A stretch of 64,000 bases of DNA from NCBI GenBank assembly GCA_964386915.1, contig CAYLUQ010000001.1:62001-126000 (forward strand), written 5' to 3'. The notes under the pieces were generated by a model, which saw only the letters and a program-made list of their open reading frames with translations, was not told the origin of the DNA and did not search any database. Shown piece by piece: positions 1-8,149 of the stretch (position 1 is its first letter; each line of letters starts with the position of its first letter). Both the position numbers and the translations under genes were made by a program. The stretch comes from JADHMP01 sp964386915 (lineage in GTDB: Bacteria; Bacteroidota; Bacteroidia; Flavobacteriales; Flavobacteriaceae).

Positions 1-639
1 ATTTGTGATACTTATGGTGCCGATACCTTGCGCATGTATGAAATGTTTTTAGGCCCCATTGAACAAGCCAAGCCTTGGAACACAGCAGGAATTTCAGGTG
101 TGCATGGATTTTTGAAAAAATATATGCGCCTTTTTTATAACAACAATCAATGGGAAGTTTCTGATGCTATGCCAGATCCGAAGGCGTTAAAAATTCTACA
201 CGAAACCATAAAAAAAGTTACCCAAGATATAGAGCAATTTTCATTCAATACCTGCGTGAGCGCTTTTATGATTTGTGTAAACGAATTGACGGTATTAAAA
301 GCCAATCAGCGCGAAATAGTAAGCCCTCTAACGGTTTTGTTAGCGCCATTTGCACCGCATTTAACGGCCGAAATATGGTTAACATTAGGAAACCAAACCC
401 CTTTAACAGAAATTCCTTACCCTGTCCACGAGGAAAGCTATTTGGTTGAAAATGAAAAAGAATATCCAGTTTCGTTTAACGGCAAAATGCGCTATACGTT
501 GCCTCTTCCCTTATCCCTAAGCAGAGAAGCAATTGAAGAAGCAGTGCTAAAAGATGAGCGAACGGCAAGCTATCTTAAAGGTGCTACTCCCAAAAAGATA
601 ATTGTTGTGCCTAACAAGATCATCAATATTGTTTACTAA
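1..639 (+). CDS. leuS: Leucyl-tRNA synthetase, C-terminal part (5' end outside window)
   Basis: The frame is open from the first base, so this is the 3' part (about 212 codons) of the class I enzyme that charges tRNA-Leu in the cytosol. The fragment opens just after the catalytic core (YGADTLRMYEMFLGP, which follows the KMSKS loop in this family). It then runs through the helical anticodon-binding domain, with LLAPFAPHLTAEIW at about fragment residues 114-127, into the small C-terminal tRNA-contacting domain ending in KIINIVY. The catalytic and editing domains lie upstream of the window. The stop codon shares one base with the start of the next gene, which suggests co-transcription. Identity is very secure. 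Confidence 0.95.
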   Translation: MCDTYGADTLRMYEMFLGPIEQAKPWNTAGISGVHGFLKKYMRLFYNNNQWEVSDAMPDPKALKILHETIKKVTQDIEQFSFNTCVSAFMICVNELTVLKANQREIVSPLTVLLAPFAPHLTAEIWLTLGNQTPLTEIPYPVHEESYLVENEKEYPVSFNGKMRYTLPLPLSLSREAIEEAVLKDERTASYLKGATPKKIIVVPNKIINIVY

Positions 640-899
640 TGAATGCTTTTCAAATTGAAGTTATTGGTTTTTTAGCAGCCCTTTTTACAACCAGTGCTTT
701 TGTGCCTCAAGTCTATAAAATTTGGAAACACCGCAATTCAGATGGAGTTTCTCTAACCATGTATTTTGTTCTGCTAGTAGGGGTGTTGTTGTGGATTTTT
801 TACGGCTGGTATATTAACAGTCTATCCATAGTGGTGGCCAATAGCATAGCTGCTTTTCTTCAAGCCCTTATCATTTTTTTCAAAATCAGAAATCGTTAG
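639..899 (+). CDS. SemiSWEET-type sugar transporter
   Basis: This 86-residue inner-membrane protein has three predicted transmembrane helices (about residues 5-25, 38-56 and 62-83). That is the single triple-helix bundle of bacterial SemiSWEETs, which dimerise to pass small sugars. The signature PQ motif is in helix 1 (FVPQVYKIWKHRNSDGVS, residues 21-38). The ATG overlaps the leuS stop by one base (TAATG), so translation is probably coupled to leuS; I see no functional reason for that pairing. The substrate cannot be told from sequence. The family call is firm and the physiological role is inferred. Confidence 0.88.
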   Translation: MNAFQIEVIGFLAALFTTSAFVPQVYKIWKHRNSDGVSLTMYFVLLVGVLLWIFYGWYINSLSIVVANSIAAFLQALIIFFKIRNR

Positions 900-910
900 T
901 TTTCCCTTTG

Positions 911-1381
911 CTAGGGTTTTATTTGCCTTCCAATTTGTTGCTCCAAAGAAATGAAAGTTTCGGTTCTAGAAATACCTTCAATGGTTTGTACTTTGGTATT
1001 TAAAACACTCATGAGGTGTTCGTTGTCTTTACACATCAGTTTAATAAAGATACTCCAATTTCCTGTGGTGTAGTGACACTCAATAATTTCTGGAATTTCT
1101 TTCAAATGCTTCACCGCTTCTGGATTTCGCATGGCTTTATCTAAAAAGACGCCCACAAAGGCAATGGTTTTATAGCCTAAAACTTTGGGGTTTAAAATGA
1201 CCTGTGAACCTGATATCACTTTTGCTTTTTCTAATTTTTTGATCCGCTGATGAATAGCGGCTCCAGAAATACCAATTTCTTTAGAGAGTTTATTGATGGG
1301 TGTTCGGGCATCTTGGATCAGGGCAGAAAGAATGGTTTTATCAATCCCATCTATTTGCATTAGTTCTTTAAGAATTTTCAT
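911..1381 (-). CDS. Lrp/AsnC-family transcriptional regulator
   Basis: This 156-residue DNA-binding protein has the standard two-part Lrp layout. An N-terminal winged helix-turn-helix (about residues 12-62; LSKEIGISGAAIHQRIKKL is the recognition region) is followed by a RAM/AsnC ligand-sensing domain (about 70-150) that forms the octameric core. Family members usually sense amino acids and control their metabolism. It is convergent with the SemiSWEET gene and divergent from the DUF423 gene, so no target is obvious from context. Start: the ATG at 1381 gives the usual length. Confidence 0.9.
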   Translation of the reverse strand: MKILKELMQIDGIDKTILSALIQDARTPINKLSKEIGISGAAIHQRIKKLEKAKVISGSQVILNPKVLGYKTIAFVGVFLDKAMRNPEAVKHLKEIPEIIECHYTTGNWSIFIKLMCKDNEHLMSVLNTKVQTIEGISRTETFISLEQQIGRQIKP

Positions 1382-1462
1382 ATATTTTTACTTTCGATAT
1401 CAATTTTATTGCATAAACCTACTATAGATTTAAATTTAAAAGTAAAGAAAAATAGATTGCTT

Positions 1463-1843
1463 ATGATTGCGATGCGCTTATGGGGTAGTATTTTTGCTTT
1501 TTGTGCTGTTGTTTTAGGCGCTTTTGCTAGTCATGCCCTCAAAGATCGATTGGCTTTGGAGAGTCTTGAGTCCTTTCAAGTTGGGGTTCGCTATATGATG
1601 TATCATGCTTTAGCCCTTTTGTTGTTCTCACTCATTCATCCAGAAGCTAATAGCCTACAACGATGGACGCTCATATTGTTTGTGGTGGGCATCTTCCTTT
1701 TTTCGGGTAGCATTTTTATTTTAGCCACCCAAACGATTCATCAATTAAAGGTTTCGTTCTTAGGCCCCATTACGCCTCTAGGAGGATTGTGCCTCATAGT
1801 GGGCTGGGCTCTGCAAATCATTCACTTTTTTAATAACCAATAG
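1463..1843 (+). CDS. DUF423 small membrane protein
   Basis: This protein of about 126 residues has four hydrophobic helices and the DUF423 hallmark VLGAFASHALKDRL near its N-terminus; GPITPLGGLCLIVGW closes the domain. The function of the family is unknown. The frame is open upstream to a TTG at 1409, but that extension adds a polar, lysine-rich leader. The ATG at 1463 (or 1472) places the start directly before the first membrane helix, as is usual for DUF423. It converges with hemD, with a short palindrome between the two genes. Confidence 0.8.
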   Translation: MIAMRLWGSIFAFCAVVLGAFASHALKDRLALESLESFQVGVRYMMYHALALLLFSLIHPEANSLQRWTLILFVVGIFLFSGSIFILATQTIHQLKVSFLGPITPLGGLCLIVGWALQIIHFFNNQ

Positions 1844-1851
1844 GCTTTAAG

Positions 1852-1865
1852 AGCGTTTAAACGCT
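1852..1865. terminator. Palindrome between convergent DUF423 and hemD genes
   Basis: AGCGTTTAAACGCT is a perfect 14-base palindrome lying over the hemD stop codon and just after the DUF423 stop. As RNA it can form a five-pair stem with a four-base loop on either strand. It could serve as a weak bidirectional terminator, but no clear U tract follows, so the role is only suggested. Confidence 0.3.
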
Positions 1866-2594
1866 TTCTATATATTTTTCTATGGCCATAGTCATAGAAG
1901 GGGTTTCGGGGGTGGGCGCTTTAATGTCTACTCTTAATTTAGCATCTTCTGCTGCTTTCAGGGTTGAGTGACCATAGACTGCAATACGTGTGTTGTTCTG
2001 TTCGAAATCAGGAAAGTTTTTAAACAAAGATTCAATACCAGACGGACTAAAAAACACCAAAACGTCATAATAAACGTCGCGTAAATCGGAGAGGTCACTC
2101 ACCACAGTTTTGTAGAGGATGGCTCTTTTCCAATTGATTTTTAAGCTGTCTAAAAAAGCGGGTATTTCAGGTTTTAATGTGTCTGATGTTGGAATTAAAA
2201 AGCTTTCTTTATTAAACTTGTTGAACACGCTAAGTAAATCATTGAGATGTCTTTCTCCCACATAAATTTTACGTTTGCGATAGACTACATATTTTTGAAG
2301 GTAGTAGGCAACCGCTTCTGATTGGCAAAAATATTTAGTGGTATCGGGAACCTTATAGCGCATTTCTTTACAGAGTCGAAAAAAATGATCTACGGCATTT
2401 CGGCTGCACAATATGATATTGTCAAATTTGCTGAAGTCAATTTTTTGCTCCCGAACTTCTTTTGCTGTCATTCCATCAACATGGATGAAAGGTCTAAAAT
2501 CAATGGTTAATTTGTGCTTCTCTTTTAATCTTACATAGGGGGACTTTTCTGAAGAGGGTTCCGGTTGGGAAACCAAAACTGTTTTCACTTTCAT
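1857..2594 (-). CDS. hemD: Uroporphyrinogen-III synthase
   Basis: This 245-residue cytosolic enzyme closes and inverts the D ring of hydroxymethylbilane to give uroporphyrinogen III, the branch-point intermediate for heme. HemD sequences diverge strongly. Recognition here rests on the two-lobe alternating alpha/beta pattern, the phrase VFFSPSGIESLFKNFP (about residues 180-195), and the C-terminal IAVYGHSTLKAAEDAKLRVDIKAPTPE with its T-P-E-T-P ending, typical of Bacteroidota members. It lies 20 bases downstream of a DUF4271 gene, a pairing I recall as common in Flavobacteriia. Confidence 0.88.
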   Translation of the reverse strand: MKVKTVLVSQPEPSSEKSPYVRLKEKHKLTIDFRPFIHVDGMTAKEVREQKIDFSKFDNIILCSRNAVDHFFRLCKEMRYKVPDTTKYFCQSEAVAYYLQKYVVYRKRKIYVGERHLNDLLSVFNKFNKESFLIPTSDTLKPEIPAFLDSLKINWKRAILYKTVVSDLSDLRDVYYDVLVFFSPSGIESLFKNFPDFEQNNTRIAVYGHSTLKAAEDAKLRVDIKAPTPETPSMTMAIEKYIESV

Positions 2595-2614
2595 TTGCCT
2601 TCACATTAATAACA

Positions 2615-3262
2615 CTACAAGAACTGCTTGTACATCCACAGCCAAGGAGCCAATTTAAGGCAACAAAGATAAAAAATTAAATAGATAATTTCTTGTTGGT
2701 AGGCAATTAGATATTGCAATAGAAAACGAATATGCAAAAAGAGCCAAAAAGCTAAAACTAATCCACTGCTAATGCCAAAAAAAGAACGTGTTGGAAAACT
2801 GTAGTAGTAGAATGTTAGGGCAATGAGTAATAAAAATCCAATGATAAATTGTGTTGCTAAACTATGAAAATAAAAGCCTCTTTTTTCTTTCCAAACGTTG
2901 AGGTTTTGAAGTATGAATTGAATTAAAAAAGCCCTTGCAGAAAGCAGTGCTATAAGAAGGCCAAAAAGTGAATAGAGGGCAGAGTTTGGAAAGGCAACCT
3001 TTGGATAGACAAGCTCTACAAAAGTTAATATCCAGAGACTAAATCCGCTCACTCCAACCAAAAAACTTCCAACATGAAGAAAATGGAAATAGGGCAAGTG
3101 ATATGGGGTCATGAAATTGGTATTGCGAATTGTTTTTCTAAATAAATCAGCTAAGCCATTGGGAACTGTTCGCTGAAGATTCAACAGAATCAGCAAGTTG
3201 AAGAACAAAAATAGGCTTATGCTATCTTGGTTTGTAAGCGCTCTGGGAAGCCATTCATTCAT
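2615..3262 (-). CDS. DUF4271 membrane protein
   Basis: This 215-residue integral membrane protein has about six hydrophobic helices spread along its length. It matches, from memory, the DUF4271 family found just upstream of hemD in many Bacteroidota. The recognisable core is the C-terminal half, with repeated aromatic-rich helices and FLYLCCLKLAPWLWMYKQ-like wording near the end. Function is unknown. The constant pairing with hemD could mean a role linked to tetrapyrrole synthesis, but that is inference. It is the first gene of a two-gene minus-strand operon, starting at the ATG at 3262. Confidence 0.75.
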   Translation of the reverse strand: MNEWLPRALTNQDSISLFLFFNLLILLNLQRTVPNGLADLFRKTIRNTNFMTPYHLPYFHFLHVGSFLVGVSGFSLWILTFVELVYPKVAFPNSALYSLFGLLIALLSARAFLIQFILQNLNVWKEKRGFYFHSLATQFIIGFLLLIALTFYYYSFPTRSFFGISSGLVLAFWLFLHIRFLLQYLIAYQQEIIYLIFYLCCLKLAPWLWMYKQFL

Positions 3263-3349
3263 AAATCAAAAGTAAACCATTTCTTAAAATAGAAAATTAG
3301 CCTGATAAAATCATTAGATTGTTTTTACTTTGTGAACAGATAAAGGCCC

Positions 3350-4060
3350 ATGGAAAAAGGACTCATCATTATTCCCACATACAACGAAAAAGAAAATATA
3401 GTTTCTCTCTTGGAAGCTGTTTTTGAAGAGTTGCCCGGGGTTGAGGTGCTCATTGTGGATGATTACTCACCAGATGGTACTGCTAGCTTGGTAGAAAATT
3501 TACAACCAAAACATCAAGGGCAATTGCATCTAGTGGTGCGAGCCAAAAAAGACGGATTGGGAACAGCTTATATTGAGGGATTTAAATGGGCCTTGCAACG
3601 AGAGTATCACTTTGTTTTTGAGATGGACGCCGATTTTTCACATCATCCAAAAGAATTACCTCAATTAATAGCTCAATTAGATCATCACGATATGGTAATT
3701 GGTTCGCGCTATGTGAAAGGAGTCAGTGTAGTGAATTGGCCCATTAGCCGCATTTTATTATCCTATTTCGCTTCTCTCTATGTGCGGTTCATGACCAAAA
3801 TGCCTATAAAAGATCCTACTGCTGGATTTGTGGGCTATAAAACCAGTGCTTTGGCCTTATTAAATTTGGATCAAATTCGATTTGTGGGCTATGCCTTTCA
3901 GATTGAAATGAAATATAAGCTTTGGAAAAAAGACCTTTCATGGATAGAACAGCCCATTATTTTTGTGAACCGTTCTCAAGGCAAATCCAAAATGCAAGGC
4001 AATATCATTTGGGAAGCTTTATTTGGGGTACTATATTTACGCTTTAAAAGGCATTCATAA
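3350..4060 (+). CDS. Polyprenol monophosphomannose synthase-like GT2 glycosyltransferase
   Basis: This 236-residue GT-A fold enzyme is of the DPM1 type, which moves a hexose (usually mannose from GDP-mannose) onto a polyprenyl phosphate on the cytoplasmic side of the membrane. The N-terminal nucleotide-binding motif is IIIPTYNEKENI with VLIVDDYSPDGT (residues 5-45). The metal-binding DAD is in FEMDADFSHHPKEL (about 92-106), followed by GSRYVKGV. There is no C-terminal membrane anchor, as in short DPM1 proteins. The product could donate mannose to envelope glycans or to O-glycosylation. It is followed after 11 bases by pyrC. Confidence 0.85.
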   Translation: MEKGLIIIPTYNEKENIVSLLEAVFEELPGVEVLIVDDYSPDGTASLVENLQPKHQGQLHLVVRAKKDGLGTAYIEGFKWALQREYHFVFEMDADFSHHPKELPQLIAQLDHHDMVIGSRYVKGVSVVNWPISRILLSYFASLYVRFMTKMPIKDPTAGFVGYKTSALALLNLDQIRFVGYAFQIEMKYKLWKKDLSWIEQPIIFVNRSQGKSKMQGNIIWEALFGVLYLRFKRHS

Positions 4061-4071
4061 AGAAGCAGCAA

Positions 4072-5412
4072 ATGCAATACACCAGAATCATCAATGCGCA
4101 ATTAGTTAACGAGGGTAAAATTACTTCAGAACAACTTTTAATTGCCAATAACCGAATTGCTAAAATTGCTCCTGAAATAGCCCCACACCCGGGTGAAAGG
4201 CTTATTGATGCCAAGGGCTGCCACTTGTTGCCGGGTCTAATTGATGACCAAGTGCATTTTAGAGAGCCGGGCCTCACGCATAAAGCTACCATAGCCTCTG
4301 AGTCTAAAGCGGCTATTGCTGGCGGTATTACCTCTTTTATTGAGATGCCTAACACCAATCCCCAAACCACTACACGCCAAGCTTTGGAGGATAAATTAAA
4401 TATTGCAGCGCAAACTTCTGCAGCTAACTATGGCTTTATGTTTGGCGGCACTAATGATAATCTAGATGAAATACTTTCTCTTGATGTTTCTAAAGCCGCT
4501 GCCCTTAAAATATTTTTAGGTTCCTCTACCGGCAATATGCTGGTGGATAATATAGAAACGCTGCGTGAAATATTTTCTAAATGCCCACTTCGAATTGTGG
4601 TGCATTGTGAGGAAGAATCTGTTATAAAAGCCAATCTTGAAAAAGCAAAGGCCACTTATGGTGAGGATATTCCGTTTTCTGAGCATCCCAATATAAGAAG
4701 TGAGGAAGCTTGCTATCTTTCTTCTTCAAAGGCTGTTGCCTTAGCTAAGGAGACGGGCGCTCGTTTGCATGTTTTTCATATTTCTACGGCAAAAGAGCTC
4801 GCCTTATTTAGAAATGATATTCCCCTAGAGGAGAAACAAATAACAGCGGAGGTTTGCACCCATCATCTGTGGTTTTCTGAGGCCGATTATGCAACCAAGG
4901 GCAGTTTGATCAAATGGAATCCGGCGGTGAAAACAGCTCAAGATCGAGAGGCTTTATGGGCAGGGCTTCGAGACAATCAGTTGGATATTTTAGCCACCGA
5001 TCACGCCCCCCATACTCTAGAAGAAAAGCAACAAAAATACCTTCAAGCTCCTTCGGGCGGCCCCCTAGTGCAACATGCACTCCCTGCACTACTAACCGCT
5101 GTTGGACAAGGAAAAATAAGCCTTGAACAAATGGTTACAAAGGCTTGTCACAATCCTGCCATTCTTTTTCAAATTCAAGAGCGTGGCTATTTAAGAGAAG
5201 GCTATTTTGCCGATTTAGTTTTGGTGGATATTAAAAAAGAACAAACCGTTACAAAGGACAGTTTGCTCTATCAATGCGGTTGGTCTCCCTTCGAAGGCAC
5301 TACCTTTTCTGGAACTGTAGAAAAAACATTTGTAAATGGACAACTGGCCTATGATCAGGGGAAAATCATTTCTACACAGGCTGCAATGGCCCTAACCTAT
5401 AACAGAGCATGA
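4072..5412 (+). CDS. pyrC: Dihydroorotase
   Basis: This 446-residue amidohydrolase catalyses the reversible cyclisation of carbamoyl-aspartate to dihydroorotate in pyrimidine synthesis. It shows the class I layout: a small beta sandwich formed by both ends around a TIM barrel. Visible motifs are GLIDDQVHFREPG (about residues 55-67), VVHCEEE, VFHISTAKEL and the late metal motif ATDHAPHT (about 306-313). The first histidine of the usual HxH metal pair is replaced by Gln (QVH); I believe related Bacteroidota enzymes share this. The gene overlaps the following DUF4296 gene by four bases. Confidence 0.93.
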   Translation: MQYTRIINAQLVNEGKITSEQLLIANNRIAKIAPEIAPHPGERLIDAKGCHLLPGLIDDQVHFREPGLTHKATIASESKAAIAGGITSFIEMPNTNPQTTTRQALEDKLNIAAQTSAANYGFMFGGTNDNLDEILSLDVSKAAALKIFLGSSTGNMLVDNIETLREIFSKCPLRIVVHCEEESVIKANLEKAKATYGEDIPFSEHPNIRSEEACYLSSSKAVALAKETGARLHVFHISTAKELALFRNDIPLEEKQITAEVCTHHLWFSEADYATKGSLIKWNPAVKTAQDREALWAGLRDNQLDILATDHAPHTLEEKQQKYLQAPSGGPLVQHALPALLTAVGQGKISLEQMVTKACHNPAILFQIQERGYLREGYFADLVLVDIKKEQTVTKDSLLYQCGWSPFEGTTFSGTVEKTFVNGQLAYDQGKIISTQAAMALTYNRA

Positions 5413-5765
5413 AAAGAATACACAAGTCTTTAGGTGTTGCTATGCTGCTGTTGCTTTGGCATTGCAGTGACGGTTCCAAAATAGAAAAGCCCGAGGGCTT
5501 AATTTCACCTGAACGAATGGAGCTTATCATTTATGACCTTTCTATCATGAACGGTTTGCGCTCGGCCACAGAAAAAAACGAACTCTTTGAACCCATTATG
5601 AATGTGGCCTACATCTACAAAAAATATAAGGTAGATAGTGCGCAATTAGCCCAAAGTGAAAACTATTATTCGAAGCACCCTTTGCAATATTTAAGAATAC
5701 ACAAAAACGTAGAAAAGCGTTTAGAAATGGCTATAGATAGTTTAAATAAAGTTGAAAAAAAATAG
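5409..5765 (+). CDS. DUF4296 lipoprotein
   Basis: This 118-residue protein has a lipoprotein signal peptide with a lipobox ending LLLWHC (Cys 18-19), so it is probably anchored in the cell envelope. The remainder is mainly helical, with SPERMELIIYDLSIMNG and a tail rich in Lys and Glu, matching the DUF4296 family that accompanies pyrC in Flavobacteriia. Function is unknown. The ATGA overlap with pyrC indicates translational coupling. It converges with the next gene, with two bases between the stops. Confidence 0.8.
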   Translation: MKRIHKSLGVAMLLLLWHCSDGSKIEKPEGLISPERMELIIYDLSIMNGLRSATEKNELFEPIMNVAYIYKKYKVDSAQLAQSENYYSKHPLQYLRIHKNVEKRLEMAIDSLNKVEKK

Positions 5766-5767
5766 TC

Positions 5768-6772
5768 TTAGGAGGTAGCTGTCTTTATAATTCGATCCAA
5801 AACTTCTGAAGTGGATTCATATTGAAAAGAAGAGGTAGTGTTTTCAATTTTTGTGCCGTCATATTCTAGTTTACTGCAAAGCGTATCTATCAATCCTTTG
5901 CTCAATTGTCTTTTTCTGCCAACAACTTGAAAAAGCCACTCCAGACCTAAGGCTACAGAAAGCCAGCTTTTGCGCAAAGCATATCGGGATGCAGGCACCG
6001 AAATGCCCTGGGCTATTCTATTTATAAATTCTCGATAGCTAAGATTTTGAGCTACTAAAATAAATCGGTTTTGGTCTAAGGTGGCGGTTTTCAATCCGAT
6101 TAGACAGGCTTGAACCACATCTTCTACAGAGACAAGAGCCAGTTTTCCGGTGGGATAGAAAGAAAGCCCTCGGGCAATTCGATCTATTATGACTCCGCTA
6201 CTTCTCTCCCAAAAAGAAGTGCTCAATATGACTCCAGGATTGAGAATAACGGCAGGGAGTCCTTCTTCTATGCCGCGCCACACTTCCATTTCGGCTCCAA
6301 ATTTAGACTGGGCATAGGGCGTGTGTTCGGCATTAAAATCCCACGAAACGGTTTCATCTACCCTACTTTCTTTTACCGGAGACCCTAGGGCTGCAATAGA
6401 ACTGATATGGATTAGTTTTTTAACCCCTTTTTGTAATGCCAAATTCACAACGTTGGCCGTACCTTCAACATTCACTTTTTGAAGTTTTTCAGCATGATGA
6501 TGAAAAAGGGAGACAAATGCAGCACAATGAGCAACTTGGGTCACATTTTCAAAAGCTTGCTCTAAGCGGGTTAAATCATTTAGGGTGCCTTGATGCCAAA
6601 GAATGCGATTGTATCGATTAGGATGTTGGGGATCATTTTTTGCAAAAAACTGATAAACAGCAACTTTGCCCTCTTCCCTTCGGTAGAAAGCTGCAATTGA
6701 ATCAGTATCTTCGGTTAATTTAAAGAGCAAATGGGCACCTACCAATCCTGTGGCTCCAGTTATCAAGATCAT
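5768..6772 (-). CDS. NAD(P)-dependent epimerase/dehydratase family (extended SDR)
   Basis: This 334-residue protein has an N-terminal Rossmann fold (ILITGATGLVGAHL, residues 2-15, containing GxxGxxG), the HISSIAALG strand with the catalytic Ser, and the catalytic YAQSK pair (about 152-156). It belongs to the extended short-chain dehydrogenase family, close to dihydroflavonol reductase and sterol dehydrogenase-like members rather than a typical UDP-sugar epimerase. The substrate is unknown. It stands alone on the minus strand between two plus-strand units, so context gives no help. Confidence 0.85.
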   Translation of the reverse strand: MILITGATGLVGAHLLFKLTEDTDSIAAFYRREEGKVAVYQFFAKNDPQHPNRYNRILWHQGTLNDLTRLEQAFENVTQVAHCAAFVSLFHHHAEKLQKVNVEGTANVVNLALQKGVKKLIHISSIAALGSPVKESRVDETVSWDFNAEHTPYAQSKFGAEMEVWRGIEEGLPAVILNPGVILSTSFWERSSGVIIDRIARGLSFYPTGKLALVSVEDVVQACLIGLKTATLDQNRFILVAQNLSYREFINRIAQGISVPASRYALRKSWLSVALGLEWLFQVVGRKRQLSKGLIDTLCSKLEYDGTKIENTTSSFQYESTSEVLDRIIKTATS

Positions 6773-6850
6773 AGAAACGAAAGTACACTTTTTTAGATTT
6801 CATTTTTGGTTTCCCCTGCATAAATCTATCTTTACGCTCAAAAAAAAGGA

Positions 6851-8149
6851 ATGCCTGCAAATTTTGTAGAAGAACTACGCTGGCGAGGTTTGATTCAAGA
6901 CATCATGCCCGAAACGGAAGCCTATCTAAATGAAAATGCTACTAGTGGCTACATTGGGTTTGACCCTACCGCTGATTCATTGCATATTGGTAGTTTGGTT
7001 CAGATTTTTATTTTAATTCATTTTCAGCAAGCGGGACACAGACCCATTGCTCTGGTTGGAGGAGCCACCGGAATGATTGGCGATCCGTCTGGAAAATCGG
7101 ATGAACGCAATTTGTTAGACGCTGCAACACTCGATCAAAATTGTGCCGGAATTAAAAAGCAATTAGAAAAATTCTTATCCTTTGACTCGACTCACTCCAA
7201 TGCCGCTCTTTTGGTGAATAACTACGATTGGATGCAGTCTTATTCCCTAATTGATTTTTCAAGAGACATTGGCAAACACATCACGGTGAATTATATGATG
7301 GCTAAAGAGTCTGTAAAAAAACGAGTAGGTGCTGATGCCAAAACAGGCATGTCTTTTACAGAATTTACCTACCAGTTGCTACAAGGCTATGATTTTTTGC
7401 ATCTCTACGAGCACTTTGATTGTAAAATTCAAATGGGAGGAAGTGACCAATGGGGAAATATCACTACGGGCACTGAACTCATTCGCAGAAAGGTAGGAGG
7501 CAAAGCTTTTGCACTCACCTGTCCTCTCATCACTAAAGCCGATGGTTCTAAATTTGGTAAAACCGAAGGAGGAAACATTTGGTTGGATGAAAACCGTACT
7601 TCGGTCTATAAATTTTACCAATATTGGCTCAACACTTCTGATGAAGATGCCTATCGCTACATTAAAATTTTTACGTTCTTAAGTCAATCTGAAATTGAGG
7701 CATTAATTGCGCAGCATCAAGAAGAACCGCATTTACGTTTGTTGCAAAAAACCATTGCAGAAAAGGTAACCGCCTTGGTGCATTCTGAAGAAGCCCTTCA
7801 TAAAGCTCAACAGGCTTCCCAAATCTTGTTTGGTAATGCTACCAAAGAAGCGTTGCAGTCCCTAGATTCAGACACTTTTTTAGCCGTTTTTGAAGGTGTG
7901 CCTCAAGCTGAAGTGTCACGCAAAAGAGTGGCAAATGGAATGGATATGATTGCAGCTTTGGCAGCCGAAGTACCCTTTTTAAAGTCTAATGGTGAAGCAA
8001 GACGAGCCCTAAAAGAAAATGCTATTGCGGTGAACAAGCAAAAAGTAGACGAAAACTATACCCTCACAACCGAAAATATTATTGCAGGAGAATATATTCT
8101 TTTGCAACGCGGTAAAAAAAGCTATTTTATTTTAAAGCTAGTGTCATAA
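6851..8149 (+). CDS. tyrS: Tyrosyl-tRNA synthetase
   Basis: This 432-residue class I synthetase charges tRNA-Tyr in the cytosol. It shows the HIGH-like motif LHIGSL (about residues 46-51), the tyrosine pocket MGGSDQWGNI (about 195-204), the KMSKS equivalent KFGKT (about 235-239), and a C-terminal S4 RNA-binding domain (about 365-432). Length is normal for bacterial TyrS. Its 3' end overlaps the end of the convergent acyltransferase gene by six bases. Confidence 0.96.
   Translation: MPANFVEELRWRGLIQDIMPETEAYLNENATSGYIGFDPTADSLHIGSLVQIFILIHFQQAGHRPIALVGGATGMIGDPSGKSDERNLLDAATLDQNCAGIKKQLEKFLSFDSTHSNAALLVNNYDWMQSYSLIDFSRDIGKHITVNYMMAKESVKKRVGADAKTGMSFTEFTYQLLQGYDFLHLYEHFDCKIQMGGSDQWGNITTGTELIRRKVGGKAFALTCPLITKADGSKFGKTEGGNIWLDENRTSVYKFYQYWLNTSDEDAYRYIKIFTFLSQSEIEALIAQHQEEPHLRLLQKTIAEKVTALVHSEEALHKAQQASQILFGNATKEALQSLDSDTFLAVFEGVPQAEVSRKRVANGMDMIAALAAEVPFLKSNGEARRALKENAIAVNKQKVDENYTLTTENIIAGEYILLQRGKKSYFILKLVS

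Noticed and set aside
904..916. CCCT/AGGG mini-hairpin after the SemiSWEET gene as a terminator
   Set aside because: Only four base pairs, although a short T run follows; too weak to list as a feature.
4044..4370. 108-codon open frame on the minus strand across the start of pyrC
   Set aside because: It is the reverse of a confident gene (pyrC) and the DPM1-like gene end, has no start context or recognisable domain, and its composition mirrors the coding strand.
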